Assembly: GCA_026004015.1 (NCBI GenBank)
Contig: BPIH01000002.1
Span: forward strand, 141,418 to 205,417
Origin: Chloroflexota bacterium
Lineage (GTDB): Bacteria; Chloroflexota; Limnocylindria; Limnocylindrales; CSP1-4
Direction: 5' to 3'
DNA length: 64,000 nt
In this document: in pieces, positions 57,109-64,000 of the stretch
Numbering within the stretch: the first letter of the stretch is position 1
How the letters are laid out: every line of letters starts with the position of its first letter
Made by a program: the position numbers and the translations under genes
Notes under the pieces: generated by a model
Database searches by the model: none
The model's input: only the letters and a program-made list of their open reading frames with translations
What the model was told of the DNA's origin: nothing

Positions 57109-60100
57109 GTGACCGACCCGGCCCAGATCGTCCCCGGCGCCGTCCTCGAAGGACCCGCCCTCGCCGAGCCCATCCGCGTCGTCGCCGTCGAACCCGTCGG
57201 GAGCCGCCTCAAGATCGCCGGCGAGGGCCTGCGGACCGGCCGCCACCACCAGCTCTACCTCGACCCGACCCAGCTCGCCGCCCTCCACGTCGCGCCGCCC
57301 GAGGGGACCTTCGACGGCGACGCCGCCCGCTTCCGGCTCGCCGTCGAGGCAGAACGGCTCGCCCTCGCCTACGAGTACGATCCCTATTTCTCCCTCTCGA
57401 TCTCGCGGGTCGATCCCCTTCCCCACCAGATCGAAGCCGTCTACGAGGCGATGCTCCCCCTGCCCCGGGTCCGCTTCCTCCTCGCCGACGACGCCGGAGC
57501 CGGGAAGACGATCATGGCCGGGCTCCTCCTTCGGGAGCTCAAGCTCCGGGGCCTCGTCGAGCGGACCCTCATCGTCACCCCGGCGAACCTCACCTTCCAG
57601 TGGCAGCGCGAGCTCTTCGACCGCTTCCGGGAGTCCTTCGAGCTCGTCCGGGGCGTCGACCTCCGGAACGCCTACGGGACGAACCCCTGGCAGGACCGCC
57701 CCCAGATCATCACCTCCATCGACTGGGCGAAGCGCGACGAGGTGAAGGCGAGCCTCGAGAGGGCCGGCCACTGGGACCTCGTCATCGTCGACGAGGCCCA
57801 CCGGATGAGCGCCTCGGACCCCGACCACAAGACCGACCGCTACCTCTTGGGCGAGCTCCTCTCCGAGCGGACCGACCACTTCCTCCTCCTCACCGCGACC
57901 CCCCACAAGGGCGAGAAGGAGAACTTCGCCCTCTTCTTGCGGCTCCTCGACCGCGACGCCTATGCCCACGTCCGGAGCCTCGACGAGGCGCTCCGCCGCA
58001 ACCGCGCCCCCTTTTACCTGCGCCGCACGAAGGAGGCGCTCGTCAGCTTTCCGGACCCCGAGACCGGGGTCGTCCGGAGCCTCTTCACGAAACGCGAGGC
58101 CCGGACCGTCGCCTTCGACCTCGATCCGGCCGAGCTCGACTTCTACGAGGCCCTCACCCGCTACGTCCAGACCCAGTCGATCCGGGCGGCCGCCGACGCC
58201 TCGGCCAGAGGGCGGGCCTTGGGCTTCACGATGGCGATGTACCAGCGCCGCTTCGCCTCGAGCCTCTACGCCGCTCGCCGGAGCCTGGAGCGCCGGCTCG
58301 CCAAGATCGAAGAGCGACTCGCGGGGCGGACGGGGACCCACCGTCCACCGACCCCGCCGCCCGCCTTCGACGAGCGCCGCCTCGCCGAGCTCGACGAGCT
58401 CCCGGAGGCCGAAGCGACCGCGATCGAGGAGGCAGCCGAGGAGGCGTCCCTCGCCGCCGAACGGGACGACCTCCTCCGGGAGCGCGACGAGCTCCGACCC
58501 CTCATCGAGGAAGCGCAGCGCCTCGAAGCGCGCGACGTCTCGTCGAAGCTCCAGAAGCTCCGCGGGGTCCTCACCGACGAGCGGGTCTTCGCCGACCCGA
58601 CGACGAAGCTCCTCGTCTTCACCGAGCACAAGGACACCCTCGACTACCTCGTCGCCAAGCTCCGCGCCTGGGGGCTGCGGGTGACCCAGATCCACGGCGG
58701 GATGACCGTCGGCGACCGCGACACCCCCGGGACTCGGCTCCACGCCGAGCGGGAGTTCCGCGACGAGGCCCAGGTCCTCGTCGCCACCGAGGCGGCCGGC
58801 GAAGGGATCAACCTCCAGTTCTGCTGGCTCCTCGTCAACTACGACATCCCCTGGAACCCGATGCGCCTCGAACAGCGGATCGGACGGATCCACCGCTACG
58901 GCCAGGACCGGGACTGCCTCGTCTTCAACTTCGTCGCCCAGAACACCCGCGAAGGCCAGGTCCTGGGCACGCTCCTCGCGCGGCTCGACGAGATCCGTTC
59001 GGCCCTCGGCTCGGACCAGGTCTTCGACGTCGTCGGCGAGGTCGTCCCGGCGAACTTCGTCGAGCGGCTCCTCCGCGACCACTACGCCGGCCGCGTCAGC
59101 CGGGACGAGCTCCTGGAGCGGATCGTCGAAGAGGTCGACCGCGAGAAGTTCGAGCGGATCACCCGCTCGGCCCTCGAAGGGCTCGCCCGCCGTGAGCTCA
59201 ACCTCTCGGCCCTCGTCGCGAAGCGAGCCGAGGCGAAGGAGCGGCGCCTCGTCCCGGAGGTGATCCGCGACTTCTTCCTCGAAGCCGCCCCGGCCGTCGA
59301 CGTCCCGGCGAAGCCCGAGGGGCCCCTGGCCGCCCGGGTCGGGCGGATCCCCCGCCGCCTCGCCCAGATCGGGCGCGAGCTCGCGCCTCGCTTCGGGCGA
59401 CTCGCCCGCGAGTATCGGCGGATCGTCTTCGATCGCGCGGGTCTCGAGGCCGACCCGACCCTCGAATGGGTGACCCCGGGCCACCCGCTCTTCGAGGCGG
59501 TCCGCGAGGCGACCTGGCGGGAGGGCCAGATCGACCTCCGTCGCGGGGCCTGCTTCTACGACCTCCACCGCGAGCGACCGGCGCGGCTCGACGTCTTCGC
59601 CGCCTCTGTCAACGACGGGACGGGGCAAACCCTCCACCGACGGCTCTTCGTCGTCGAGGCCCAGGACGGTTCCCTCGCCCTCCGCCAGCCGACGATCTTT
59701 CTCGACCTCGTCCCGGCCGCGCCCGGCGAGGTTCCCGACGCTCCCGCCCCGAGCCGGAGCGAAGCCGAAGGCTTCCTCGTCGAGACGGCGCTCGAGCCCT
59801 TCCTCGCCGAGGTCCGCCGCGAACGGGAGCAGGAGGTCGAGACGATCCGCCAGCACGTCGAGCTCGCCCTCCAGACCCTCATCGACCGCCAGCAGGTCCA
59901 GATCGACGCGCTCATCCAGCGCCAGCTCCGGGGCGAGGACGTCAGCCTCGCCCTCCAGGAGGCGGAGCGGCGGCTCGACGAGCTGAACGAGCGGCTCGAC
60001 GAGCGGCGCCGGCAGCTCGCCTCGCAACGCCAATTCCTCCTCGCCGACGTCGCCCTCCTCGGATCGGCCTGGGTCCTCCCTCACCCCGAGCGCTCCGGCG

Positions 60101-60492
60101 ACCTGCGGCCGATGGTCAGCGACCCGGCCATCGAGGGGATCGCGATGCGGGTCGCGACCGAGCACGAGCGTGCCCGGGGCTGGCAGCCAGAGGACGTCTC
60201 GGCCGAAGACCGGGGGTTCGACATCCTGTCCCGGGGCCCGCAGGCCGGCGAGGTCCGCTTCATCGAGGTGAAGGGGCGGGCCGGGCGGGGCGCGATCGCG
60301 CTCACGGCGAACGAGTACCGAACGGCCCAGCGCCTCGGCCGCGACTACTACCTCTACGTCGTCTACGACTGTGCCTCGTCCCCGCGGCTCATCGTCCACC
60401 AGGACCCGGCCCGCCTGCCCTGGGAACCGGTCGTCCGGGTCGACCACTACGTCGCCCCGGCGGACGTGGTGGAGGGGGATCCCGACCGCTGA
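57109..60492 (+). CDS. DrmD-like SNF2-family helicase with DUF3883-like C-terminus
   Basis: Phage-defence-type SF2 ATPase of 1127 aa from GTG 57109. After an N-terminal beta-rich domain of about 100 residues, Walker A is DDAGAGKTIMAGLL (GAGKT at 130-134), the DEAH box at 228-231 and LTATPHKGEKENFALFL near 261. The helicase C-lobe has VLVATEAAGEGINLQF and EQRIGRIHRYGQDRDCLV. A long helical region follows, then a C-terminal DUF3883-like domain with GFDILSRGP and VRFIEVKGRAGRG, a D..ExK pattern like nuclease folds. The architecture matches DrmD of class 1 DISARM and related RapA-like defence helicases. It forms a unit with NYN and DUF1156 methylase genes. No drmA, drmB or drmC is in the window. 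Confidence 0.87.
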   Translation: MTDPAQIVPGAVLEGPALAEPIRVVAVEPVGSRLKIAGEGLRTGRHHQLYLDPTQLAALHVAPPEGTFDGDAARFRLAVEAERLALAYEYDPYFSLSISRVDPLPHQIEAVYEAMLPLPRVRFLLADDAGAGKTIMAGLLLRELKLRGLVERTLIVTPANLTFQWQRELFDRFRESFELVRGVDLRNAYGTNPWQDRPQIITSIDWAKRDEVKASLERAGHWDLVIVDEAHRMSASDPDHKTDRYLLGELLSERTDHFLLLTATPHKGEKENFALFLRLLDRDAYAHVRSLDEALRRNRAPFYLRRTKEALVSFPDPETGVVRSLFTKREARTVAFDLDPAELDFYEALTRYVQTQSIRAAADASARGRALGFTMAMYQRRFASSLYAARRSLERRLAKIEERLAGRTGTHRPPTPPPAFDERRLAELDELPEAEATAIEEAAEEASLAAERDDLLRERDELRPLIEEAQRLEARDVSSKLQKLRGVLTDERVFADPTTKLLVFTEHKDTLDYLVAKLRAWGLRVTQIHGGMTVGDRDTPGTRLHAEREFRDEAQVLVATEAAGEGINLQFCWLLVNYDIPWNPMRLEQRIGRIHRYGQDRDCLVFNFVAQNTREGQVLGTLLARLDEIRSALGSDQVFDVVGEVVPANFVERLLRDHYAGRVSRDELLERIVEEVDREKFERITRSALEGLARRELNLSALVAKRAEAKERRLVPEVIRDFFLEAAPAVDVPAKPEGPLAARVGRIPRRLAQIGRELAPRFGRLAREYRRIVFDRAGLEADPTLEWVTPGHPLFEAVREATWREGQIDLRRGACFYDLHRERPARLDVFAASVNDGTGQTLHRRLFVVEAQDGSLALRQPTIFLDLVPAAPGEVPDAPAPSRSEAEGFLVETALEPFLAEVRREREQEVETIRQHVELALQTLIDRQQVQIDALIQRQLRGEDVSLALQEAERRLDELNERLDERRRQLASQRQFLLADVALLGSAWVLPHPERSGDLRPMVSDPAIEGIAMRVATEHERARGWQPEDVSAEDRGFDILSRGPQAGEVRFIEVKGRAGRGAIALTANEYRTAQRLGRDYYLYVVYDCASSPRLIVHQDPARLPWEPVVRVDHYVAPADVVEGDPDR

Positions 60493-60544
60493 GGGCGCGA
60501 CCGGGCGAGCCCTATATGCTGCGGGCCTCACGACGGGCGGCGTC

Positions 60545-60573
60545 TTGCAATCCCGCGCGCGGTCGTGTACGCT
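60545..60573 (+). promoter_or_regulatory. Candidate promoter between helicase and NYN genes
   Basis: TTGCAA (60545-60550), a 17-base spacer and TACGCT (60568-60573). Predicted start near 60580, just before a hairpin and an intrinsic terminator. It is the best-spaced -35/-10 pair in the accessory region. Confidence 0.5.
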
Positions 60574-60579
60574 CCTCTC

Positions 60580-60600
60580 GCTCCCTGTGGGAGCCTTTCG
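60580..60600 (+). ncRNA. Predicted short leader RNA hairpin before the NYN gene
   Basis: GCTCCC-TGT-GGGAGC forms a 6-bp stem with a three-base loop at the predicted transcript start. With the following terminator it gives an RNA of roughly 45 bases. No tandem repeats as in type III toxin-antitoxin RNAs. Confidence 0.4.
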
Positions 60601-60603
60601 ATC

Positions 60604-60624
60604 GGGCCCCGGTGGGGCCCTTTT
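60604..60624 (+). terminator. Intrinsic terminator upstream of the NYN gene
   Basis: Perfect 7-bp stem GGGCCCC / GGGGCCC with a GGT loop followed by TTTT. It lies 22 bases before the NYN ATG and after a candidate promoter, so it could end the helicase transcript or attenuate transcription into NYN and the methylase. Confidence 0.7.
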
Positions 60625-60646
60625 CCATATCCGGGGAGATGGGGGC

Positions 60647-61282
60647 ATGCCAGAGCGAGCCGCGTTCTTCATCGACGCCGGCTTCCTGAAGGCCGAAGGC
60701 GCCAAGCGCCTCGGGATCTCGCCCGCACGCTGCCGCATCGACGCGGTCGCCGCGGTCGCCTTTCTCCGCAGCCTCTCGAGCGACGAGTGGGGCCTCGAGT
60801 TCCTCCGGGCCTATTGGTACGACGGGCGCTTCCCGCCCGACGACCCCCGCTCGCCGAGCCAACAGCGCTACCTCGATGCCATCGGCCTGACGCCCGGCCT
60901 CACGATCCGGCTCGGCACCGTCAAGCAGGTCACCCCGGCCTGGCTCCACGCCCTCCGGGCGGCGCTCGCCCGAACGGGCATCGATCTCGATGGGCTCGGC
61001 GTTCGGATGGGCCCGGTCGACGTCCAGAAGGGGGTCGATGCCCTCCTCATCCTCGACCTGGTTCGCCTCGCCCAGAAGCGAGCATTTGCCTTGGCCGCCC
61101 TCGTCGCCGGCGACCGTGACTTCCTCGAGGCCGTTCGCACCGTTCAGGACGAGGGCTGCCGGGTCGTCCTTATGCACCCGGTCGGAGCCGGCATCGATCC
61201 CGAGCTGCGCCGAACCGTCGACGCCGTCCAACCCCTCGACGAGGCGGAGCTCCGGCGCTTCATGAGCGCCACCCGGCCGTGA
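60647..61282 (+). CDS. NYN-domain protein (LabA/DUF88-type predicted RNase)
   Basis: Predicted PIN-like ribonuclease of 211 aa. ATG 60647 follows a GGGGAG site. The NYN acidic residues are visible in RAAFFIDAGFLKAEGAKRL (Asp near residue 8), then QKGVDALLILDLVRLAQKRA and LVAGDRDFLEAVRTVQDEGC (Asp pair), ending VVLMHPVG. The YWYDGRFPP segment is also typical. Metal-binding residues are complete, so it should be active. Its TGA overlaps the methylase GTG (GTGA), so the two are translationally coupled; a promoter, hairpin and terminator precede it. NYN enzymes in defence loci may act on RNA, but the role here is inferred. Confidence 0.85.
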   Translation: MPERAAFFIDAGFLKAEGAKRLGISPARCRIDAVAAVAFLRSLSSDEWGLEFLRAYWYDGRFPPDDPRSPSQQRYLDAIGLTPGLTIRLGTVKQVTPAWLHALRAALARTGIDLDGLGVRMGPVDVQKGVDALLILDLVRLAQKRAFALAALVAGDRDFLEAVRTVQDEGCRVVLMHPVGAGIDPELRRTVDAVQPLDEAELRRFMSATRP

Positions 61283-64000
61283 GCGCCGCGCGTCGCCTCA
61301 TCGAAGTCGACCTCCCGATCCGGGAGATCTCCCGCCACGCCCGGCGGGAGAAGTCGATCCGGCACGGCCACCTCTCGACCCTCCACATCTGGTGGGCCCG
61401 CCGACCCCTCGCCGCCTGCCGGGCCGTCGTCCTCGGCGCCCTCCTCCCCGATCCGGCGGACCCTGCCTGCCCGGCGGCGTTCCGCGAGGCCGCCACGGAC
61501 GCCCTCAGGAGCTTCCGCGACCGGGCCGGCGGCCCGCCCGTCGGGACCGACGGCGAGGGGCTCCGCCAGGCGCTCCTCGACTTCATCGCCCGCTTCGCGC
61601 CCTGGGAGGCGTCGACCGAACCCGTCTTCCTCGACTGCGCCCGAACCCTCGTCCGGGCCGCCCACCCCGAGGGCGCGCCGCTCGTCCTCGATCCCTTCGC
61701 CGGCGGCGGGGCGATCCCCCTCGAAGCCCTCCGGGTCGGGGCCTCCGCCCAGGCCTTCGACTACAACCCGGTCGCCGCCCTCCTCCTCAAGGTCGTCCTC
61801 GAGGAGATCCCCCGCTACGGCGAGCGGCTCGCCGGGGCGGTCCGGACCTGGGGGGCTTGGGTCCGCGAGCGGGTCGCGGCCGACCTCGGGTGCTTCTACC
61901 CGCCCGACCCCGACGGCGCGATCCCGATCGCCTACCTCTGGGCCCGGGTCGCCCGCTGCGAGGGGCCCGGCTGCGGCGCCGAGATCCCCCTCCTCCGGCA
62001 GCTCTGGCTCGCCCGGAAGGGGCGACGGTCGGTCGCCCTCCGGCTCGTCGTCGACGAGGCAGCGAAGCGGGTCGACTTCGAGGTCGTCGAGAACCCGAGG
62101 GAGGTCGACGGAGGAACCGTGAAGCGCGGGTCGGCGATCTGCCCGGTCTGTCGGACGGTCACCCCGGTCGCCCGGGTTCGAGCCCAGGCGAAGGCGCAGG
62201 GCGGGCTGCCGGTCCGGATGGTCGCGGTCGTCCGCACGTACCCGGGCCAGCAGGGCCGCCACTACCGGGTCGCGACGGAGCGCGACGTCGAGGTGGCGCG
62301 GGCGGCGGAGGCGGAGCTCCGGCGGCGGGAGAGGGAGCACGCCGGGCCGCTCCCACTCGTGCCCGACGAGCCGCTGCCGCCCGACGGCACGCTGGGCTTC
62401 CGGATCCAGAAGTACGGGCTCCGCACCTGGGGCGACCTCTTCCTGCCGCGGCAGGCGCTGGCCCTTTCGAGCTTCGCGGCCGCCGTCCGCGAGGCCCAGG
62501 CGGAGCTCGTGCGGGAGACGGGCGACGCCGCCTTCGCCCGCGCCGTGGCGACGTGCTTGGCAATCGCTGTGAATCGCCAGGCCGACGCTCTGACCATTGG
62601 CGCCCGCTGGCGCACCACGGTGGAGGCCCACGCAAGCACATTCTCTCGGCAGGCCGTTCCAATGGTTTGGGACTTGGCCGAAGTCAACCCCTTCTCAGGG
62701 GCCACCGGCGACTGGGACGGCGCCGTCGAGTGGGTAGAGAAGGTCGCCCGCCACGGCGCTCGCTCCCGTCTCGCCCGCGGCCAGGCCGCCCAGGGCGACG
62801 CCCGCACGCTTCCCCTCCCCAACGCCTCTGTTCCCTGCATCGTCACCGACCCGCCCTACTACGACGCCGTCCCTTACGCCGACCTCGCCGACTTCTTCTA
62901 CGTCTGGCTCCGACGCTCCGTCGGCGAGCTCCACCCCGAACTGTTCTCGACGCCGCTCACCCCCAAGCCCGGCGAGATCGTCGTGAACCCCGCCGCCCTA
63001 ACCGACGGCCGGGGGAAGAAGGACCGCTCCTTCTTCGAGGCCGAGATGCGCCGGGCCCTCGGCGAGGCCCGCCGGGTCCTCGCCCCGGACGGGGTCGCCG
63101 TCGTCGTCTTCGCCCACAAGACGACGTCGGGCTGGGAGGCAATGCTCTCGGCCCTCCTCGACGCCGGCTGGACCGTGACCGGCTCCTGGCCCATCGACAC
63201 CGAACGCCCCGGTCGGCTCCGCGAGCAGAACTCCGCCGCCCTCGCCTCGTCCGTCCACATCGTCTGCCGCCCTCGCCCCGAGGGCGCCGGGATCGGGGAA
63301 TGGCGCGACGTCCGCACCGAGCTCGAGGCCCGAGTCGCCGACTGGCTCCCCCGCCTCGCGAAGGAGGGGATCGAGGGCGCCGACGCGATCTTCGCCTGCC
63401 TCGGACCGGCGATGGAGGTCTACTCCCGCTACGAGCGGGTCGAGACGTCGGCCGGCGAGCGGGTCCCCCTCTCGGCCCCGAACGGCCGCGCCGACGTCCC
63501 GGCCTTCCTGCCGGCCGTCTGGTCGGCCGTCGCCCGGGAGGCGCTCAAGATGATCTTCGCCGGGGCCGAGGCCGAGGGCTTCGAGGAGGACGCCCGCCTC
63601 ACCGCCCTCTGGCTCTGGACGCTCCGGGCGGCACGGAACGGGGAGCAGGCGGGATCCGAGGAGGACACCCTCGTCGAGGACGAGGACGACGACGAGCAGC
63701 CGTCGAAGTCGACGACCCTGCGGGGGTTCGCCCTCGACTACGACACGGCCCGGAAGCTCGCCCAGGCCCTCGGCGCCCACCTGGAGGACCTCGGCCGCCC
63801 GGGCGGTGTCGTCGCCGTCCGCGGCAACGCCGCGGCGCTCCTGCCGGCCGAAGACCGCCGGCGCTTCCTCCTCGGGACGGAGGTTGCGCGGCCGCGCCGC
63901 CAGCCGGGGCTCTTCGACGAGCCGACGGCGGGCGGCTCGGCGCTCGATCCCGACGCCCTTCCGGAGGCCCGGACGACCCTCGATCGGCTCCACCAGGCGA
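61279..64000 (+). CDS. DUF1156-family DNA methyltransferase, C-terminus beyond window
   Basis: SAM-dependent DNA amino-methyltransferase, 907 codons visible. The DUF1156 opening is LIEVDLPIREIS then SIRHGHLSTLHIWWARRPLA. Motif I VLDPFAGGGAIPLEALRVG lies near residues 136-154 and the catalytic motif DPPYYDAVPYADLADFFYVW from residue 524. Cysteine pairs CEGPGC (near 226) and CPVC (near 288) suggest a zinc ribbon insert. GTG 61279 overlaps the NYN stop (GTGA). DPPY favours N6-adenine but N4-cytosine cannot be excluded. Such proteins sit in defence loci with DUF499 ATPases and helicases. The gene continues past the right edge. Confidence 0.88.
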   Translation, partial: MSAARRLIEVDLPIREISRHARREKSIRHGHLSTLHIWWARRPLAACRAVVLGALLPDPADPACPAAFREAATDALRSFRDRAGGPPVGTDGEGLRQALLDFIARFAPWEASTEPVFLDCARTLVRAAHPEGAPLVLDPFAGGGAIPLEALRVGASAQAFDYNPVAALLLKVVLEEIPRYGERLAGAVRTWGAWVRERVAADLGCFYPPDPDGAIPIAYLWARVARCEGPGCGAEIPLLRQLWLARKGRRSVALRLVVDEAAKRVDFEVVENPREVDGGTVKRGSAICPVCRTVTPVARVRAQAKAQGGLPVRMVAVVRTYPGQQGRHYRVATERDVEVARAAEAELRRREREHAGPLPLVPDEPLPPDGTLGFRIQKYGLRTWGDLFLPRQALALSSFAAAVREAQAELVRETGDAAFARAVATCLAIAVNRQADALTIGARWRTTVEAHASTFSRQAVPMVWDLAEVNPFSGATGDWDGAVEWVEKVARHGARSRLARGQAAQGDARTLPLPNASVPCIVTDPPYYDAVPYADLADFFYVWLRRSVGELHPELFSTPLTPKPGEIVVNPAALTDGRGKKDRSFFEAEMRRALGEARRVLAPDGVAVVVFAHKTTSGWEAMLSALLDAGWTVTGSWPIDTERPGRLREQNSAALASSVHIVCRPRPEGAGIGEWRDVRTELEARVADWLPRLAKEGIEGADAIFACLGPAMEVYSRYERVETSAGERVPLSAPNGRADVPAFLPAVWSAVAREALKMIFAGAEAEGFEEDARLTALWLWTLRAARNGEQAGSEEDTLVEDEDDDEQPSKSTTLRGFALDYDTARKLAQALGAHLEDLGRPGGVVAVRGNAAALLPAEDRRRFLLGTEVARPRRQPGLFDEPTAGGSALDPDALPEARTTLDRLHQA

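Noticed and set aside
60580-60624. Type III toxin-antitoxin RNA before NYN
   Set aside because: The leader has no tandem repeats of the kind processed by ToxN-like enzymes, and NYN is not a ToxN fold; kept only as an analogy.
57019-60738. A 1239-aa open frame on the minus strand opposite the helicase
   Set aside because: It mirrors the plus-strand gene; its residues are Glu/Gly/Val-rich with no domain motif, as expected of antisense frames in very GC-rich DNA, while the plus strand shows complete helicase motifs.
1-64000. tRNA, rRNA or CRISPR arrays
   Set aside because: No cloverleaf with a TTCGA arm outside coding genes, no rRNA-like stretch and no regularly spaced repeats. TTCGAA-type hits lie inside rpsP and rpmB.

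Overview
The window is very GC-rich, with almost every codon ending in G or C, and most of it is a dense bacterial housekeeping supercluster. The gene order resembles Chloroflexota genomes, perhaps a Limnocylindria-like uncultured lineage. That order is ispG-rseP-dxr-cdsA-uppS-frr-pyrH-tsf-rpsB, then rnhB-rplS-trmD-rimM-KH-rpsP, ffh-ftsY-smc-rnc-acpP-nusB, plsX-rpmF-DUF177, coaD-rsmD-recG-fakA-rpmB and fmt-def-priA-gmk-rluD-lspA-ileS. This placement is inferred from gene order and family flavour, not from a phylogeny. I found no rRNA, tRNA or CRISPR array.

From 1 to 43.6 kb nearly everything lies on the minus strand (only rpmB is plus), and genes are joined by 4-base start/stop overlaps (ATGA, GTGA and apparently CTGA). 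The products cover isoprenoid and phospholipid precursor synthesis, ribosome assembly and recycling, the SRP pathway, chromosome organisation, fatty-acid initiation and replication restart. From 43.7 to 50.3 kb there is an LCP-family wall protein (plus strand), then ilvE, a cation exchanger, a TauE/DUF1634 transporter pair and rpsR-ssb-rpsF on the minus strand. A plus-strand CpaE-like ParA gene (50.5-51.8 kb) ends the core region.

From 51.8 kb the window changes to accessory DNA. It holds a decayed MNT/HEPN toxin-antitoxin-like pair with an in-frame stop in each gene. Next is an IS21-family element with 51-bp imperfect terminal repeats and a 6-bp target duplication. Then come two small unrecognised genes: one frameshifted, and one with a predicted winged helix plus an RxxxxH HEPN-like motif. 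A defence-type operon follows on the plus strand: a DrmD-like SNF2 helicase with a DUF3883-like C-terminus, an NYN-domain (PIN-like) predicted nuclease, and a DUF1156-family DNA methyltransferase cut off by the window end. The NYN gene is preceded by its own candidate promoter, a hairpin and an intrinsic terminator, which suggests an attenuator or a small regulatory RNA.

A caution for the reader: many essential genes (rseP, cdsA, rimM, smc, the LCP gene, probably trmD, ispG, recG and priA) are split by single-base indels, several in or beside G/C runs. This looks more like consensus error in a draft or metagenome assembly than real gene loss. Frameshifts in the accessory region, including istA and the gene at 55.1 kb, should be read with that in mind.
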